A stretch of 64,000 nt of DNA from Symsagittifera roscoffensis (taxonomy: Eukaryota; Xenacoelomorpha; Acoela; Convolutidae), in contig NC_087067.1 of assembly GCF_963678635.1 (NCBI RefSeq), forward strand, positions 60,064,594-60,128,593, in the 5' to 3' direction. The position numbers and the translations under genes were made by a program. The notes under the pieces were generated by a model that searched no databases, had not been told where the DNA came from, and saw only the letters and a list, made by a program, of their open reading frames with translations. This document shows positions 10,347 through 23,224 of this stretch, in pieces (the first letter of the stretch is position 1; every line of letters starts with the position of its first letter).

Positions 10347-13300
10347 CCGTTACTTTTGTATCGAAATTCGGAATAACAAAAAAACTCCGTCAAAAATGGC
10401 TAGTTAAAAAGTCGAATATTGTCCGAAGAAAAAAAACCAACCCGAGCACAAATATTCCGTTACTTTGTATCGAAAGTCGGAATAACAAAAAAATTCCGTC
10501 AAAAATGGTTAGTTAAACAGTCGAAATTTCTCTGATGAAAAAAAATCCACTCCGAGCACAAATATTCCGTTACTTTGTATCGAAAGTCGGAATAACAAAA
10601 AAAAATCCGTCAGAAACGGCTACTTAAAAAGTCGAAATTTGTCTGAAGAAAAAAAATCCACCCCTAGCAAATATATTCCGTTACTTTGTATCGAAAGTAG
10701 GAATAACAAAAAAAAATCCGTCAAAAATGGCTAGTTAAAAAGTCGAAATTTGTCTGAAGAAAAAATTCCACGCCGAGCAGAATTATTCCGTTACTTTGTA
10801 TCGAAAGTCGGAATAACAAAAAAACTCCGGCAAAAATGGCTAGTTAAACAGTCGAAGTTTGTCTGAAGAAACAAAATCCACCCCGAGCACAATTATTCCG
10901 TTGCTTTGTATCGAAAGTCGGATTAACAAAAAAATTCCGTCAAAAATGGCTGGTTAAAAAGTCGAAATTTGTCTGAAGAAAAAAAAATCCACCCCGAGGA
11001 CAAATATTCCGTTACTTTGTATCGAAAGTCGGAATAACAAAAAAACTCCGTCAAAAATGGCTAGTTAAACAGTCGAAGTTTGTCTGAAGAAAAAAAATCC
11101 ACCCCTAGCAAATATATTCCGTTACTTTGTATCGAAAGTAGGAATAACAAAAAAAAATCCGTCAAAAATGGCTAGTTAAAAAGTCGAAATTTGTCTGAAG
11201 AAAAAATTCCACGCCGAGCAGAATTATTCCGTTACTTTGTATCGAAAGTCGGAATAACAAAAAAACTCCGGCAAAAATGGCTAGTTAAACAGTCGAAGTT
11301 TGTCTGAAGAAACAAAATCCACCCCGAGCACAATTATTCCGTTGCTTTGTATCGAAAGTCGGATTAACAAAAAAATTCCGTCAAAAATGTCTAGTTAAAA
11401 ATTCAATATTTGTCTGAATAAAAAAAAATCCACCCAGAGCACAAATATTCCGTTACTTTTATATCGAAATTCGGAATAACAAAAAACTCCGTCAAAAATG
11501 GCTAGTTAAAAAGTCGAATATTGTCCGAAGAAAAAAAACCAACCCGAGCACAAATATTCCGTTACTTTGTATCGAAAGTCGGAATAACAAAAAAAATCCG
11601 TCAAAAATGGTTAGTTAAACAGTCGAAATTTCTCTGATGAAAAAAAATCCACTCCGAGCACAAATATTCCGTTACTTTGTATCGAAAGTCGGAATAACAA
11701 AAAAAAATCCGTCAGAAATGGCTGGTTAAAAAGTCGAAATTTGTCTGAAGAAAAAAAAATCCACCCCGAGGACAAATATTCCGTTACTTTGTATCGAAAG
11801 TCGGAATAACAAAAAAACTCCGTCAAAAATGGCTAGTTAAACAGTCGAAGTTTGTCTGAAGAAAAAAAATCCACCCCTAGCAAATATATTCCGTTACTTT
11901 GTATCGAAAGTAGGAATAACAAAAAAAAATCCGTCAAAAATGGCTAGTTAAAAAGTCGAAATTTGTCTGAAGAAAAAATTCCACGCCGAGCAGAATTATT
12001 CCGTTACTTTGTATCGAAAGTCGGAATAACAAAAAAACTCCGGCAAAAATGGCTAGTTAAACAGTCGAAGTTTGTCTGAAGAAACAAAATCCACCCCGAG
12101 CACAATTATTCCGTTGCTTTGTATCGAAAGTCGGATTAACAAAAAAATTCCGTCAAAAATGTCTAGTTAAAAATTCAATATTTGTCTGAATAAAAAAAAA
12201 TCCACCCAGAGCACAAATATTCCGTTACTTTTATATCGAAATTCGGAATAACAAAAAAACTCCGTCAAAAATGGCTAGTTAAAAAGTCGAATATTGTCCG
12301 AAGAAAAAAAACCAACTCGAGCACAAATATTCCGTTACTTTGTATCGAAAGTCGGAATAACAAAAAAAATCCGTCAAAAATGGTTAGTTAAAAATTCAAT
12401 ATTTGTCTGAATAAAAAAAAATCCACCCAGAGCACAAATATTCCGTTACTTTTGTATCGAAATTCGGAATAACAAAAAAACTCCGTCAAAAATGGCTAGT
12501 TAAAAAGTCGAATATTGTCCGAAGAAAAAAAACCAACCCGAGCACAAATATTCCGTTACTTTGTATCGAAAGTCGGAATAACAAAAAAATTCCGTCAAAA
12601 ATGGTTAGTTAAACAGTCGAAATTTCTCTGATGAAAAAAAATCCACTCCGAGCACAAATATTCCGTTACTTTGTATCGAAAGTCGGAATAACAAAAAAAA
12701 ATCCGTCAGAAACGGCTACTTAAAAAGTCGAAATTTGTGTGAAGAAAAAAAAATTCACCCCGAGCGCAAATATTTTGTTACTTCTTTATCGAAAGTCGGA
12801 TTAACAAAAAAAATCCGTCAAAAATGGCTGGTTAAAAAGTCGAAATTTGTCTGAAGAAAAAAAAATCCACCCCGAGGACAAATATTCCGTTACTTTGTAT
12901 CGAAAGTCGGAATAACAAAAAAACTCCGTCAAAAATGGCTAGTTAAACAGTCGAAGTTTGTCTGAAGAAAAAAAATCCACCCCTAGCAAATATATTCCGT
13001 TACTTTGTATCGAAAGTAGGAATAACAAAAAAAAATCCGTCAAAAATGGCTAGTTAAAAAGTCGAAATTTGTCTGAAGAAAAAATTCCACGCCGAGCAGA
13101 ATTATTCCGTTACTTTGTATCGAAAGTCGGAATAACAAAAAAACTCCGGCAAAAATGGCTAGTTAAACAGTCGAAGTTTGTCTGAAGAAACAAAATCCAC
13201 CCCGAGCACAATTATTCCGTTGCTTTGTATCGAAAGTCGGATTAACAAAAAAATTCCGTCAAAAATGTCTAGTTAAAAATTCAATATTTGTCTGAATAAA

Positions 13301-15957
13301 AAAAAATCCACCCAGAGCACAAATATTCCGTTACTTTTATATCGAAATTCGGAATAACAAAAAAACTCCGTCAAAAATGGCTAGTTAAAAAGTCGAATAT
13401 TGTCCGAAGAAAAAAAACCAACCCGAGCACAAATATTCCGTTACTTTGTATCGAAAGTCGGAATAACAAAAAAAATCCGTCAAAAATGGTTAGTTAAACA
13501 GTCGAAATTTCTCTGATGAAAAAAAATCCACTCCGAGCACAAATATTCCGTTACTTTGTATCGAAAGTCGGAATAACAAAAAAAAATCCGTCAGAAACGG
13601 CTACTTAAAAAGTCGAAATTTGTGTGAAGAAAAAAAAATTCACCCCGAGCGCAAATATTTTGTTACTTCTTTATCGAAAGTCGGATTAACAAAAAAATTC
13701 CGTCAAAAATGGCTGGTTAAAAAGTCGAAATTTGTCTGAAGAAAAAAAAATCCACCCCGAGGACAAATATTCCGTTACTTTGTATCGAAAGTCGGAATAA
13801 CAAAAAAACTCCGTCAAAAATGGCTAGTTAAACAGTCGAAGTTTGTCTGAAGAAAAAAAATCCACCCCTAGCAAATATATTCCGTCACTTTGTATCGAAA
13901 GTCGGAATAACAAAAAAAAATCCGTCAAAAATGGCTAGTTAAAAAGTCGAAATTTGTCTGAAGAAAAAATTCCACGCCGAGCAGAATTATTCCGTTACTT
14001 TGTATCGAAAGTCGGAATAACAAAAAAACTCCGGCAAAAATGGCTAGTTAAACAGTCGAAGTTTGTCTGAAGAAACAAAATCCACCCCGAGCACAATTAT
14101 TCCGTTGCTTTGTATCGAAAGTCGGATTAACAAAAAAAAATCCGTCAAAAATGTCTAGTTAAAAATTCAATATTTGTCTGAATAAAAAAAATCCACCCAG
14201 AGCACAAATATTCCGTTACTTTTGTATCGAAATTCCAAATAACAAAAAAAATCCGTCAAAAATGGCTAGTTAAAAAGTCGAATATTGTCCGAAGAAAAAA
14301 AACCAACCCGAGCACAAATATTCCGATACTTTGTATCGAAAGTCGGAATAACAAAAAAATTCCGTCAAAAATGGTTAGTTAAACAGTCGAAAATTCTCTG
14401 ATGAAAAAAATCCACTCCGAGCACAAATATTCCGTTACTTTGTATCGAAAGTCGGAATAACAAAAAAAATCCGTCAAAAACGGCTACTTAAAAAGTCGAA
14501 ATTTGTCTGAAGAAAAAAAAAATTCACCCCGAGCGCAAATATTTTGTTACTTCTGTATCGAAAGTCGGATTAACAAAAAAATTCCGTCAAAAATGGCTGG
14601 TTAAAAAGTCGAAATTTGTCTGAAGAAAAAAAAATCCACACCGAGGACAAATATTCCGTTACTTTGTATCGAAAGTCGGAATAACAAAAAAACTCCGTCA
14701 AAAATGGCTAGTTAAACAGTCGAAGTTTGTCTGAAAAAAAAAATCCACCCCTAGCAAATATATTCCGTTACTTTGTATCGAAAGTCGGAGTAACAAAAAA
14801 AAATCCGTCAAAAATGGCTAGTTAAAAAGTCGAAATTTGTCTGAAGAAAAAAATCCACGCCGAGCAGAATTATTCCGTTACTTTGTATCGAAAGTCGGAA
14901 AAACAAAAAAATTCCGGCAAAAATGGCTAGTTAAACAGTCGATGTTTGTCTGAAGAAAAAAAATCCACCCCTAGCAAATCTATTCCGTTACTTTGTATCG
15001 AAAGTCGGAATAACAAAAAAAAATCCGTCAAAAATGGCTAGTTAAAAAGTCGAAATTCGTCTGAAGAAAAAAATCCACCCCGAACAGAATTATTCCGTTA
15101 CTTTGTATCGAAAGTCGGAATAACAAAAAAATTCCGTCAAAAATGGCTAGTTAAACAGTCGAAGTTTGTCTGAAGAAAAAAAATCCACCCCTAGCACAAA
15201 TATTCCGTTGCTTTGTATCGAAAGTCGGAATAACAAAAAAAAATCCGTCAGAATGGCTAGTTAAAAAGTCGAATCTTGTCTGAAAAAAAAAATCCACTCC
15301 GAGCACAATTATTCCGTTACTTTTGTATCGAAAATTGGAATAACAAAAAAAATCCTGGCAAAACAGCTAGTTAAAAAATCAAAATTTTTCTGAAGAAATA
15401 AAGTCCACCCCGAGCACAAAGATTCCGTTACTTTGTATCGAAAGTCGGAATAACAAAAAAATTCCGTCAAAAATGGCTATTTAAATAGTCGACATTTGTC
15501 TGAAGAGAAAAAAATCTACCCCGAGCGCAAATACTCCGTTACCTTGTATCAAAAGTTGGAATAACAAAAACAAATCCGTCAAAAATGGCTAGTTAAATAG
15601 TCGAAACTTGTCTGAAGAAAAAATTCCGCACCGAGCACAATTATTCCGTTACTTTGTCTGGAAAGTCGGAATAACAAAAAATTCCGACAAAATTGGCCAG
15701 TTAAAAAACCGAAATTGGTCTGAAGAATAAAATCCACCCGAGCACAAATATTCCGTTACTTTGTATCGAAAGTCGGAATAACAAAAAAAAATCCGTCAAA
15801 AAAGGCTAGCTAAAAAGGCAAAATTTGTCTGAAGAAAAAAAAATCCACCCGAGCACAAATATTCCGTTACTTCTGTATCGAAAGTCGGAATAACAAAAAA
15901 AACTCTGCCAAAAATGGCTAGTTAAAAAGTAGAAACTTGTCTGAAGAAAAAAAAATC
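10273..15957 (+). repeat. Satellite block A2 (copy of A1, rearranged)
   Basis: A-type monomers. The marker ATTCAATATTTGTCTG occurs at 10298, 11401, 12173, 12394, 13279 and 14165, with spacings of 1103, 772, 221, 885 and 886 bp, so the eight-monomer unit is present but has gained or lost monomers. From about 14150 to the gag fragment it matches 2855-4661 closely at offset 11,296, including the private variant GAAATTCC at the monomer near 2938 and 14234. Its start (10273) repeats the truncated monomer of 1073 at offset 9,200. Confidence 0.93.
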
Positions 15958-17306
15958 CAGAACAAATTGACAGAACAAAATGACAGAACAAATTGAGTTA
16001 AAAAATCGACGATTGATGAATGGTCGAACTTCACTAGAAAATGAGCTTTCCGTAGTTCACAGTCGCATAACTGAGAGTTTAGAGGGACCAATTCGGAAAA
16101 CAAAAAAAAAACGCCTTAATTGAATCATGCAAGAGTGTTCTCGAAAAAGCATTAGCAAAGAATGATGAACTTGTGATATTGGCTAATAAAACCGATACAC
16201 CTAGCAAATTATTAACGGAGTTGGCTGCCTGGTGGGATAGGATAGTTAAAGTTAACGATGAAGTAACTGGTAAGGCTCGTGCTCATATGGAATCTAATCA
16301 AGCTTCAGAGGTCTGCGTCAGTGAAACTAGTCAATCAAAAGTTTCATCAAAATCGGCAAAATCCGGGTCGAGTAATCAAAGCTCAATGAAATCATTGACC
16401 CCCAGTGAGCGCCGCAAAGAACTGCTCCTAGCGAAGGTGAAGCGAGAAGAGTTGGAAAAACAACATGAGGCAACCTTAAGACTGAAACAACAGGCAGCCA
16501 TCATCATTGAGCAACATCATCTGATTGAGATGGAACGAAAACAACAAGAAATTAAATTTGAAATTGACCGTAAAGAGCAAGAACATCGTTTACGAATCAA
16601 AAATGTCGGCTTGAAATGGAACGATTAAGCGAAGAAAATGGTATTAAAGTAGCTGAAGCAAAAATGGTTGAAACTGAATACCTCGAAGAGTCTGAAATAG
16701 ACCAGCATCTCGAGCTGGCGTCTTCGGTTGATCGTCGTTCTGACAGGGTAAACGATTGGGTTGATCATGCATTAGAAAACCAAAAAGGGCCCAAGGTAGT
16801 TCCGTCTTCTTCAAAGTTTGAAAACTGTATAAATCTAGAAAGTGGTTCGCATCAACACAGAAATGTGTCCACAGCTGAAATTTTAACTCGGCGATCGTTG
16901 CCGAATCAGACTTTTGATTGCGGTCAACAATGTTATCCCTATCAACCAACCGTCTCCTTCAGCGATGGCGATGGAATCAAGCACGCTGTATCCACTAATC
17001 CTGAGCACGAAACGTAGTCGTTGCTTATTTCCAATAACGCTACACTTTGCGAAAACGATACATCATCATTTTTTAATCCAGCTGGAACAGCAGCTATCAA
17101 CACTCCGGTATGCTGTTACTTCTCTGTACCTAATCCTTCGTCTTCCATTCAACATATCCCCGTTAACAACTTTAATAACGATTCTCGAGTTGTTGAAACA
17201 TGCCCGCCATCTCCAATCAATACTCTGGATACACCCCCCATGTCATTGTGTCACAACCACCTGCAAATTTAATCTGCAGAATTCAAAACTTGCTATCACA
17301 TAACGT
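15958..17306 (+). mobile_element. BEL/Pao gag fragment, copy 2
   Basis: Near-identical duplicate of 4662-6010 at offset 11,296, with the same 13 bp triplication at its left junction (from 15958) and the same right junction (CATAACGT joined to CTGAAG). The flanking satellite on both sides is also duplicated. It was therefore copied as part of a larger segment and not inserted separately. Confidence 0.9.
15980..17272 (+). pseudogene. gag pseudogene fragment (copy 2)
   Basis: Broken reading frames mirror copy 1: ATG at 15980 for the N-terminus, a coiled-coil frame to TAA at 16626-16628 (GTG-start version at 16173), a second frame 16616-17017 ending in the shared TAG, and an Asn/Ser/Pro-rich continuation 17021-17272. 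The only protein difference I noted in the longest frame is Thr instead of Lys in NKTDTPSK. It lacks DUF1759, the zinc knuckle and all of pol. No function is expected. Confidence 0.8.
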
Positions 17307-20300
17307 CTGAAGAAAGAAAAATTCACCCGAGCACAAATACTCTTTACTTTGTATCGAAAGTCGGATTAACAAAAAAAAATCCGTCAAAAATGGCTAGTTA
17401 AAAAGTCGAAATTTGTCTGAAGAAAAAAATTCACCCCTAGCACAAATACTCCGTTACTTTGTATCGAAAGTCGGAATAACAAAAAAAACTTTCGTCAAAA
17501 ATGGCTAGTTAAAAAGTCGAAATTTTTCTGAAGAAAAAAATTATATCCCGAGCACAAATATTCCGTTACTTTGTATCGAAAGTCGGAATAACAAAAAGAC
17601 TCCGTCAAAAATGGTTAGTTGAATAGCCGAAAATTGTCTGAAGAAAGAAAAATTCACCCCGAGCACAAATACTTCGTTACTTTGTATCGAAAGTCGGAAT
17701 AACAAAAAATATTCCGTCAAAATGGCTAGTTAAAATTTCGAAATTTGTCTGAATAAAAAAAATTCTACCCCGAGCACAAATATTCCGTTACTTTGTATCG
17801 AAAGTCGGAATAACAAAAAGACTCCGTCAAAAATGGCTAGTTGAATAGTCGAAAATTGTCTGAAGAAAGAAAAATTAATCCCGAGCACAAATACTCCGTT
17901 ACTTTGTATCAAAAGTCGAATTAACAAAAACCATTCCGTCAAAAATGGCTAGTTAAAAAGTCGAAATTTGTCTGAAGAAAAAAATTCTACCCCGAGCACA
18001 AATATTCCGTTACTTTGTATCGAAAGTCGGAAGAACAAAAAGACTCCGTCAAAAATGGTTAGTTGAATAGCCGAAATTTGTCTGAAGAAAGAAAACTTCA
18101 CCCCGAGCACAAATACTCCGTTACCATGTATCGAAAGTCGGAATAACAAAAAATATTCCGTCAAGAAAGGCTAGTTAAAAATTCGAAATTTGTCTGAATA
18201 AAAAAAATTCTACCCCGAACACAAATATTCCGTTACTTTGTATCGAAAGCCGGAATAACAAAAAGACTCCGTCAAAAATGGCTAGTTGAATAGTCGAAAT
18301 TTGTCTGAAGAAAGAAAAATTCACCCCGAGCACAAATACTCCGTTACTTTGTATCGAAAGTCGGATTAACAAAAACAATTTTGTCAAAAATGGCTAGTTA
18401 AAAAGTCGAAATTAGTCTGAAGAAAAAAAATTCTACCCCGAGCACAAATATTCCGTTACTTTGTATCGAAAGTCGGAATAACAAAAAGACTCCGTCAAAA
18501 ATGGCTAGTTGAATAGTCGAAAATTGTCTGAAGAAAGAAAAATTCACCCCGAGCACAAATACTCCGTTACCATGTATCGAAAGTCGGAATAACAAAAAGA
18601 CTCCGTCAAAAATGGTTAGCTGAATAGCCGAAATTTGTCTGAAGAAAGTAAACTTCACCCCGAGCACAAATACTCCGTTACTTTGTATCGAAAGTCGGAA
18701 TAACAAAAAATATTCCCTCAAAAAAGTCTAGTTAAAAATTCGAAATTTGTCTGCATAAAAAAAATTCTACCCCGAGCACAAATATTCCGTTACTTTGTAT
18801 CGAAAGCCGGAATAACAAAAAGACTCCGTCAAAAAGGGCTAGTTGAATAGTCGAAATTTGTCTGAAAAAAGAAAAATTCACCCCGAGCACAAACACTCCG
18901 TTACCATGTATCGAAAGTCGGAATAACAAAAAATATTCCGTCAAAAAAGGCTAGTTAAAAATTCGAAATTTGTCTGAATAAAAAAAATTCTACCCCGAAC
19001 ACAAATATTCCTTTACTTTGTATCGAAAGACGGAATAACAAAAAGACTCCGTCAAAAATGGCTAGTTGAATAGTCGAAATTTGTCTGAAGAAAGAAAAAT
19101 TCACCCCGAGCACAAATACTCCGTTACTTTGTATCGAAAGTCGGATTAACAAAAACAATTTTGTCAAAAATGGCTAGTTAAAAAGTCGAAATTTGTCTGA
19201 AGAAAAAAAATCCTACCCCGAGCACAAATATTCCGTTACTTTGTATCGAAAGTCGGAATAACAAAAAGACTCCGTCAAAAATGGCTAGTTAAATAGTCGA
19301 AAATTGTCTGAAGAAAGAAAAATTCACCCCGAGCACAAATACTCCGTTACCATGTATCGAAAGTCGGAATAACAAAAAGACTCCGTCAAAAATGGTTAGC
19401 TGAATAGCCGAAATTTGTCTGAAGAAAGTAAACTTCACCCCGAGCACAAATACTCCGTTACTTTGTATCGAAAGTCGGAATAACAAAAAATATTCCGTCA
19501 AAAAAGGCTAGTTAAAAATTCGAAATTTGTCTGCATAAAAAAAATTCTACCCCGAGCACAAATATTCCGTTACTTTGTATCGAAAGCCGGAATAACAAAA
19601 AGACTCCGTCAAAAAGGGCTAGTTGAATAGTCGAAATTTGTCTGAAAAAAGTAAAATTCACCCCGAGCACAAACACTCCGTTATTTTGTATCGAAAGTCG
19701 GATTAACAAAAACAATTCCGTCAAAAATGGCTAGTTAAAAAGTCGAAATTTGTCTGAAGAAAAAAATTCTACCCCGAGCACAAATATTCCGTTACTTTGT
19801 ATCGAAAGTCGGAATAACGAAAACACTCCGTCAAAAATAGCTAGTTAAATAGTCGAAATTTGTCTGAAGAAAGAAAAATTCACCCCGAGCACAAATACTC
19901 CGTTACCATGTATCGAAAGTCGGAATAACAAAAAATATTCCGTCAAAAAAGGCTAGTTAAAAATTCGAAATTTGTCTGAATAAAAAAAATTCTACCCCGA
20001 GCACAAATATTCCGTTACTTTGTATCGAAAGCCGGAATAACAAAAAGACTCCGTCAAAAATGGCTAGTTGAATTGTCGAAATTTGTCAGAAGAAAGAAAA
20101 ATTCACCCCGAGCACAAATACTCCGTTACTTTGTATCGAAAGTCGGATTAACAAAAACAATTTTGTCAAAAATGGCTAGTTAAAAAGTCGAAATTTGTCT
20201 GAAGAAAAAAAATTCTACCCAGAGCACAAATATTCCGTTACTTTGTATCGAAAGTCGGAATAACAAAAAGACTCCGTCAAAAATGGCTAGTTGAATAGTC

Positions 20301-22870
20301 GAAAATTGTCTGAAGAAAGAAAAATTCACCCCGAGCACAAATACTCCGTTACTTTGTATCAAAAGTCGGATTAACAAAAACCATTCCGTCAAAAATGGCT
20401 AGTTAAAAAGTCGAAATTTGTCTGAAGAAAAAAATTTTACCCCGAGCACAAATATTCCGTTACTTTGTATCGAAAGTCGGAAGAACAAAAAGACTCCGTC
20501 AAAAATGGTTAGTTGAATAGCCGAAATTTGTCTGAAGAAAGAAAACTTCACCCCGAGCACAAATACTCCGTTACCATGTATCGAAAGTCGGAATAACAAA
20601 AAATATTCCGTCAAAAAAGGCTAGTTAAAAATTCGAAATTTGTCTGAATAAAAAAAATTCTACCCCGAGCACAAATATTCCGTTACTTTGTATCGAAAGC
20701 CGGAATAACAAAAAGACTCCGTCAAAAATGGCTAGTTGAATGGTCGAAACTTGTCTGAAGAAAGAAAAATTCACCCCGAGCACAAATACTTCGTTACTTT
20801 GTATCGAAAGTCGGATTAACAAAAACAATTCCGTCAAAAATGGCTAGTTAAAAAGTCGAAGTTTGTCTGAAGAAAAAAAATCCATCCCGAGCACAAATAT
20901 TCCGTTACTTTGTATCGAAAGTCGGAATAACGAAAAGACTCCGTCAAAAATAGCTAGTTAAATAGTCGAAATTTGTCTGAAGAAAGAAAAATTCACCCCG
21001 AGCACAAATACTCCGTTACTTTGTATCGAAAGTCGGATTAACAAAAAAAAATCCGTCAAAAATGGCTAGTTAAAAAGTCGAAATTTGTCTGAAGAAAAAA
21101 GTTCACCCCGAGCACAAATACTTCGTTACTTTGTATCAAAAGTCGGAATAACAAAAAAAAATTCGTCAAAAATGGCTAGTTAAAAAGTCGAAATTTGTCT
21201 GAAGACAAAAATTCTATCCCGAGCACAAATATTCCGTTACTTTGTATCGAAAGTCGGAATAACAAAAAGACTCCGTCAAAAATGGTTAGTTGAATAGCCG
21301 AAAATTGTCTGAAGAAAGAAAAATTCACCCCGAGCACAAATACTCCGTTACTTTGTATCGAAAAACTGAATAACAAAAAATATTCCGTCAAAAATGGCTA
21401 GTTAAAAATTCGAAATTTGTCTGAATAAAAAAAATTCTACCCCGAGAACAAATATTCCGTTACTTTGTATCGAAAGTCGGAATAACAAAAAGACTCCGTC
21501 AAAAATGGCTAGTTAAATAGTCGAAAATTGTCTGAAGAAAGAAAAATTCACCCCGAGCACAAATACTCCGTTACTTTGTATCGAAAGTCGGATTAACAAA
21601 AACAATTCCGTCAAAAATGGCTAGTTAAAAAGTCGAAATTTGTCTGAAGAAAAAAATTCTACCCCGAGCACAAATATTCCGTCGCTTTGTACCGAAAGTC
21701 GGAATAACAAAAAGACTCCGTCAAAAGTGGTTAGTTGAATAGCCGAAATTTGTTTGAAGAAAGAAAACTTCACCCCGAGCACAAATACTCCGTTACTTTG
21801 TATCGAAAGTCGGAATAACAAAAAATATTCCGTCAAAAAAGGCTAGTTAAAAAGTCGAAGTTTGTCTGAAGAAAAAAAATCCACCCCGAGCACAAATATT
21901 CCGTTACTTTTGTATCGAAAGTCGGAATAACAAAAAAACTCCGTCAAAATTGGTTAGTTGAATAGCCGAAATTTGTCTGAAGAAAGAAAACTTCACCCCG
22001 AGCACAAATACTCCGTTACTTTGTATCGAAAGTCGGAATAACAAAAAATATTCCGTCAAGAAAGGCTAGTTAAAAATTCTAAATTTGTCTGAATAAAAAA
22101 AATTCTATCCCGAGCACAAATATTCCGTTACTTTGTATCCAAAGCCGGAATAACAAAAAGACTCCGTCAAAAATGGCTAGTTGAATAGTCGAAATTTGTC
22201 TGAAGAAAGAAAAATTCACCCCGAGCACAAATACTCCGTTACTTTGTATCGAAAGTCGGATTAACAAAAACAATTCCGTCAAAAATGGCTAGTTAAAAAG
22301 TCGAAATTTGTCTGAAGAAAAAAATTCTACCCCGAGCACAAAAATTCCGTTACTTTGTATCGAAAGTCGGAATAACGAAAAGACTCCGTCAAAAATGGCT
22401 AGTTAAATAGTCGAAATTTGTCTGAAGAAAGAAAAATTCACCCCGAGCACAAATACTCCGTTACTTTGTATCGAAAGCCGGAATAACAAAAAAAATTCTG
22501 TCAAAAATGGCTAGTTAAAAAGTCGGAATTTGTCTGAAGAAATAAAATCCACCCCGAGCACAAATTTTTTGTTCTTTTGTCTTTTGTATCAAAAGTCGGA
22601 ATAACAAAAAAATTCCGTCAAAAATGGCTAGTTAAAAAGTCGAAATTTGTCTGAAGAAAACGAAATCCTCCCGGAGCACAAATAATCCATTACTTTTGTA
22701 TCGGAAGTCTGAATAACATAAAAATTCCGTCAAAAATGGCTAGTTAAACAGTCGAATTTTTTCTGAAGAAATTAAACCCACCCCGAGCACAAAGATTTCG
22801 TAACTTTTGTACGGAAACACGGAATAACAAAAAAACTCCGTCAAAAATAGCTAGTTTAAAAGTCGAAACT
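17307..22870 (+). repeat. Satellite block B2 (copy of B1) up to the retroelement insertion
   Basis: B-type monomers match B1: 17730 with 6435 (offset 11,295), 18175 with 7879 (10,296) and 18732 to 20399 with 8325 to 9992 (10,407). The offset steps reflect the 999 bp unit absent here and one extra monomer (111 bp) present near 18398-18721. From about 20,680 the block continues past the point where B1 ends. The last 370 bp (22,490-22,870) holds more divergent monomers, including one with inserted TTGTCTTTT near 22,575. No gene is present. Confidence 0.92.
22866..22870 (+). repeat. Left target-site duplication (AAACT)
   Basis: AAACT immediately precedes the element's TGTTCGCGC. Removing the element and one AAACT restores an ordinary satellite monomer (GTCGAAACT then TGTCTGAAG). 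A 5 bp duplication fits known BEL/Pao integration. Confidence 0.92.
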
Positions 22871-22896
22871 TGTTCGCGCTTAAATTATTCTTAAAC

Positions 22897-22910
22897 TAAT
22901 GACGTCATTA
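22897..22910 (+). promoter_or_regulatory. 14 bp palindrome with full CRE/ATF consensus in LTR U3
   Basis: TAATGACGTCATTA is a perfect palindrome centred on TGACGTCA (22900-22907), the consensus for CREB/ATF bZIP dimers. It lies between the perfect 8 bp inverted arms TTCGCGCT and AGCGCGAA. The position in the first 40 bp of the LTR suits a U3 enhancer, but activity is inferred. The corresponding part of the 3' LTR is deleted. Confidence 0.55.
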
Positions 22911-23096
22911 TAGCGCGAAACTGAAAAAGCTAAATTTAGATTTTCGTAGACAAAAGGCCTTGAAAAATACTGGTTTGTCCGATTAAGGTACATTTGCCAT
23001 CAAAATGTTTATAGACTTTTGAGATTGTTGGAAACCGTATTGCTAAAAATGTTAACCGAAAAATGTTTAACCGATATTACTTATTCGTTTTATTAT

Positions 23097-23121
23097 CTGT
23101 TGAATTGCCGATAATTAACAG
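23097..23121 (+). other. Hairpin-capable dyad in the LTR
   Basis: CTGTTGAATT (23097-23106) and AATTAACAG (23113-23121) can pair around the loop GCCGAT with one bulged base. The 3' LTR keeps the sequence with one change in the right arm (AATTTACAG), which breaks one pair. It could be an RNA structure in R/U5 or be incidental. Confidence 0.35.
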
Positions 23122-23174
23122 ATATTGAAGCAGGTTTTGTATGGTCTTACAGGATACGAGAGTGCCGCACATTT

Positions 23175-23192
23175 TGGTCCGCCGACCCGGAC
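23175..23192 (+). other. Primer binding site (tRNA 3' end complement)
   Basis: TGGTCCGCCGACCCGGAC begins 3 nt after the LTR end. TGG pairs with the universal tRNA CCA end, and the remaining 15 nt would pair with the acceptor and T-arm of a host tRNA ending GGACCA. The isotype cannot be fixed without the host tRNA set. Confidence 0.8.
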
Positions 23193-23224
23193 AGTATTCT
23201 GGACGTTAGATATTCCGGACAGTA

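Larger units (their letters stand above)
22871..23171 (+). repeat. 5' LTR (301 bp)
   Basis: Begins TGTTCGCGCT after the target duplication and ends GTGCCGCACA, 3 nt before the primer binding site. Its last 120 bp (23052-23171) match 31041-31160 without gaps and with about 8 substitutions by eye, roughly 93% identity. If neutral, that divergence indicates an old insertion. U3 opens with inverted arms TTCGCGCT (22873-22880) and AGCGCGAA (22912-22919) around a palindromic CRE-like site. I could not assign a TATA box or polyadenylation signal with confidence. Confidence 0.92.

Noticed and set aside
6435-22282. Dozens of 70-107 codon minus-strand open frames with hydrophobic repeated peptides
   Set aside because: They are the same satellite monomer translated in one frame. 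The monomer length is a multiple of three, starts and stops recur at the same monomer position, and no independent coding signal is visible.
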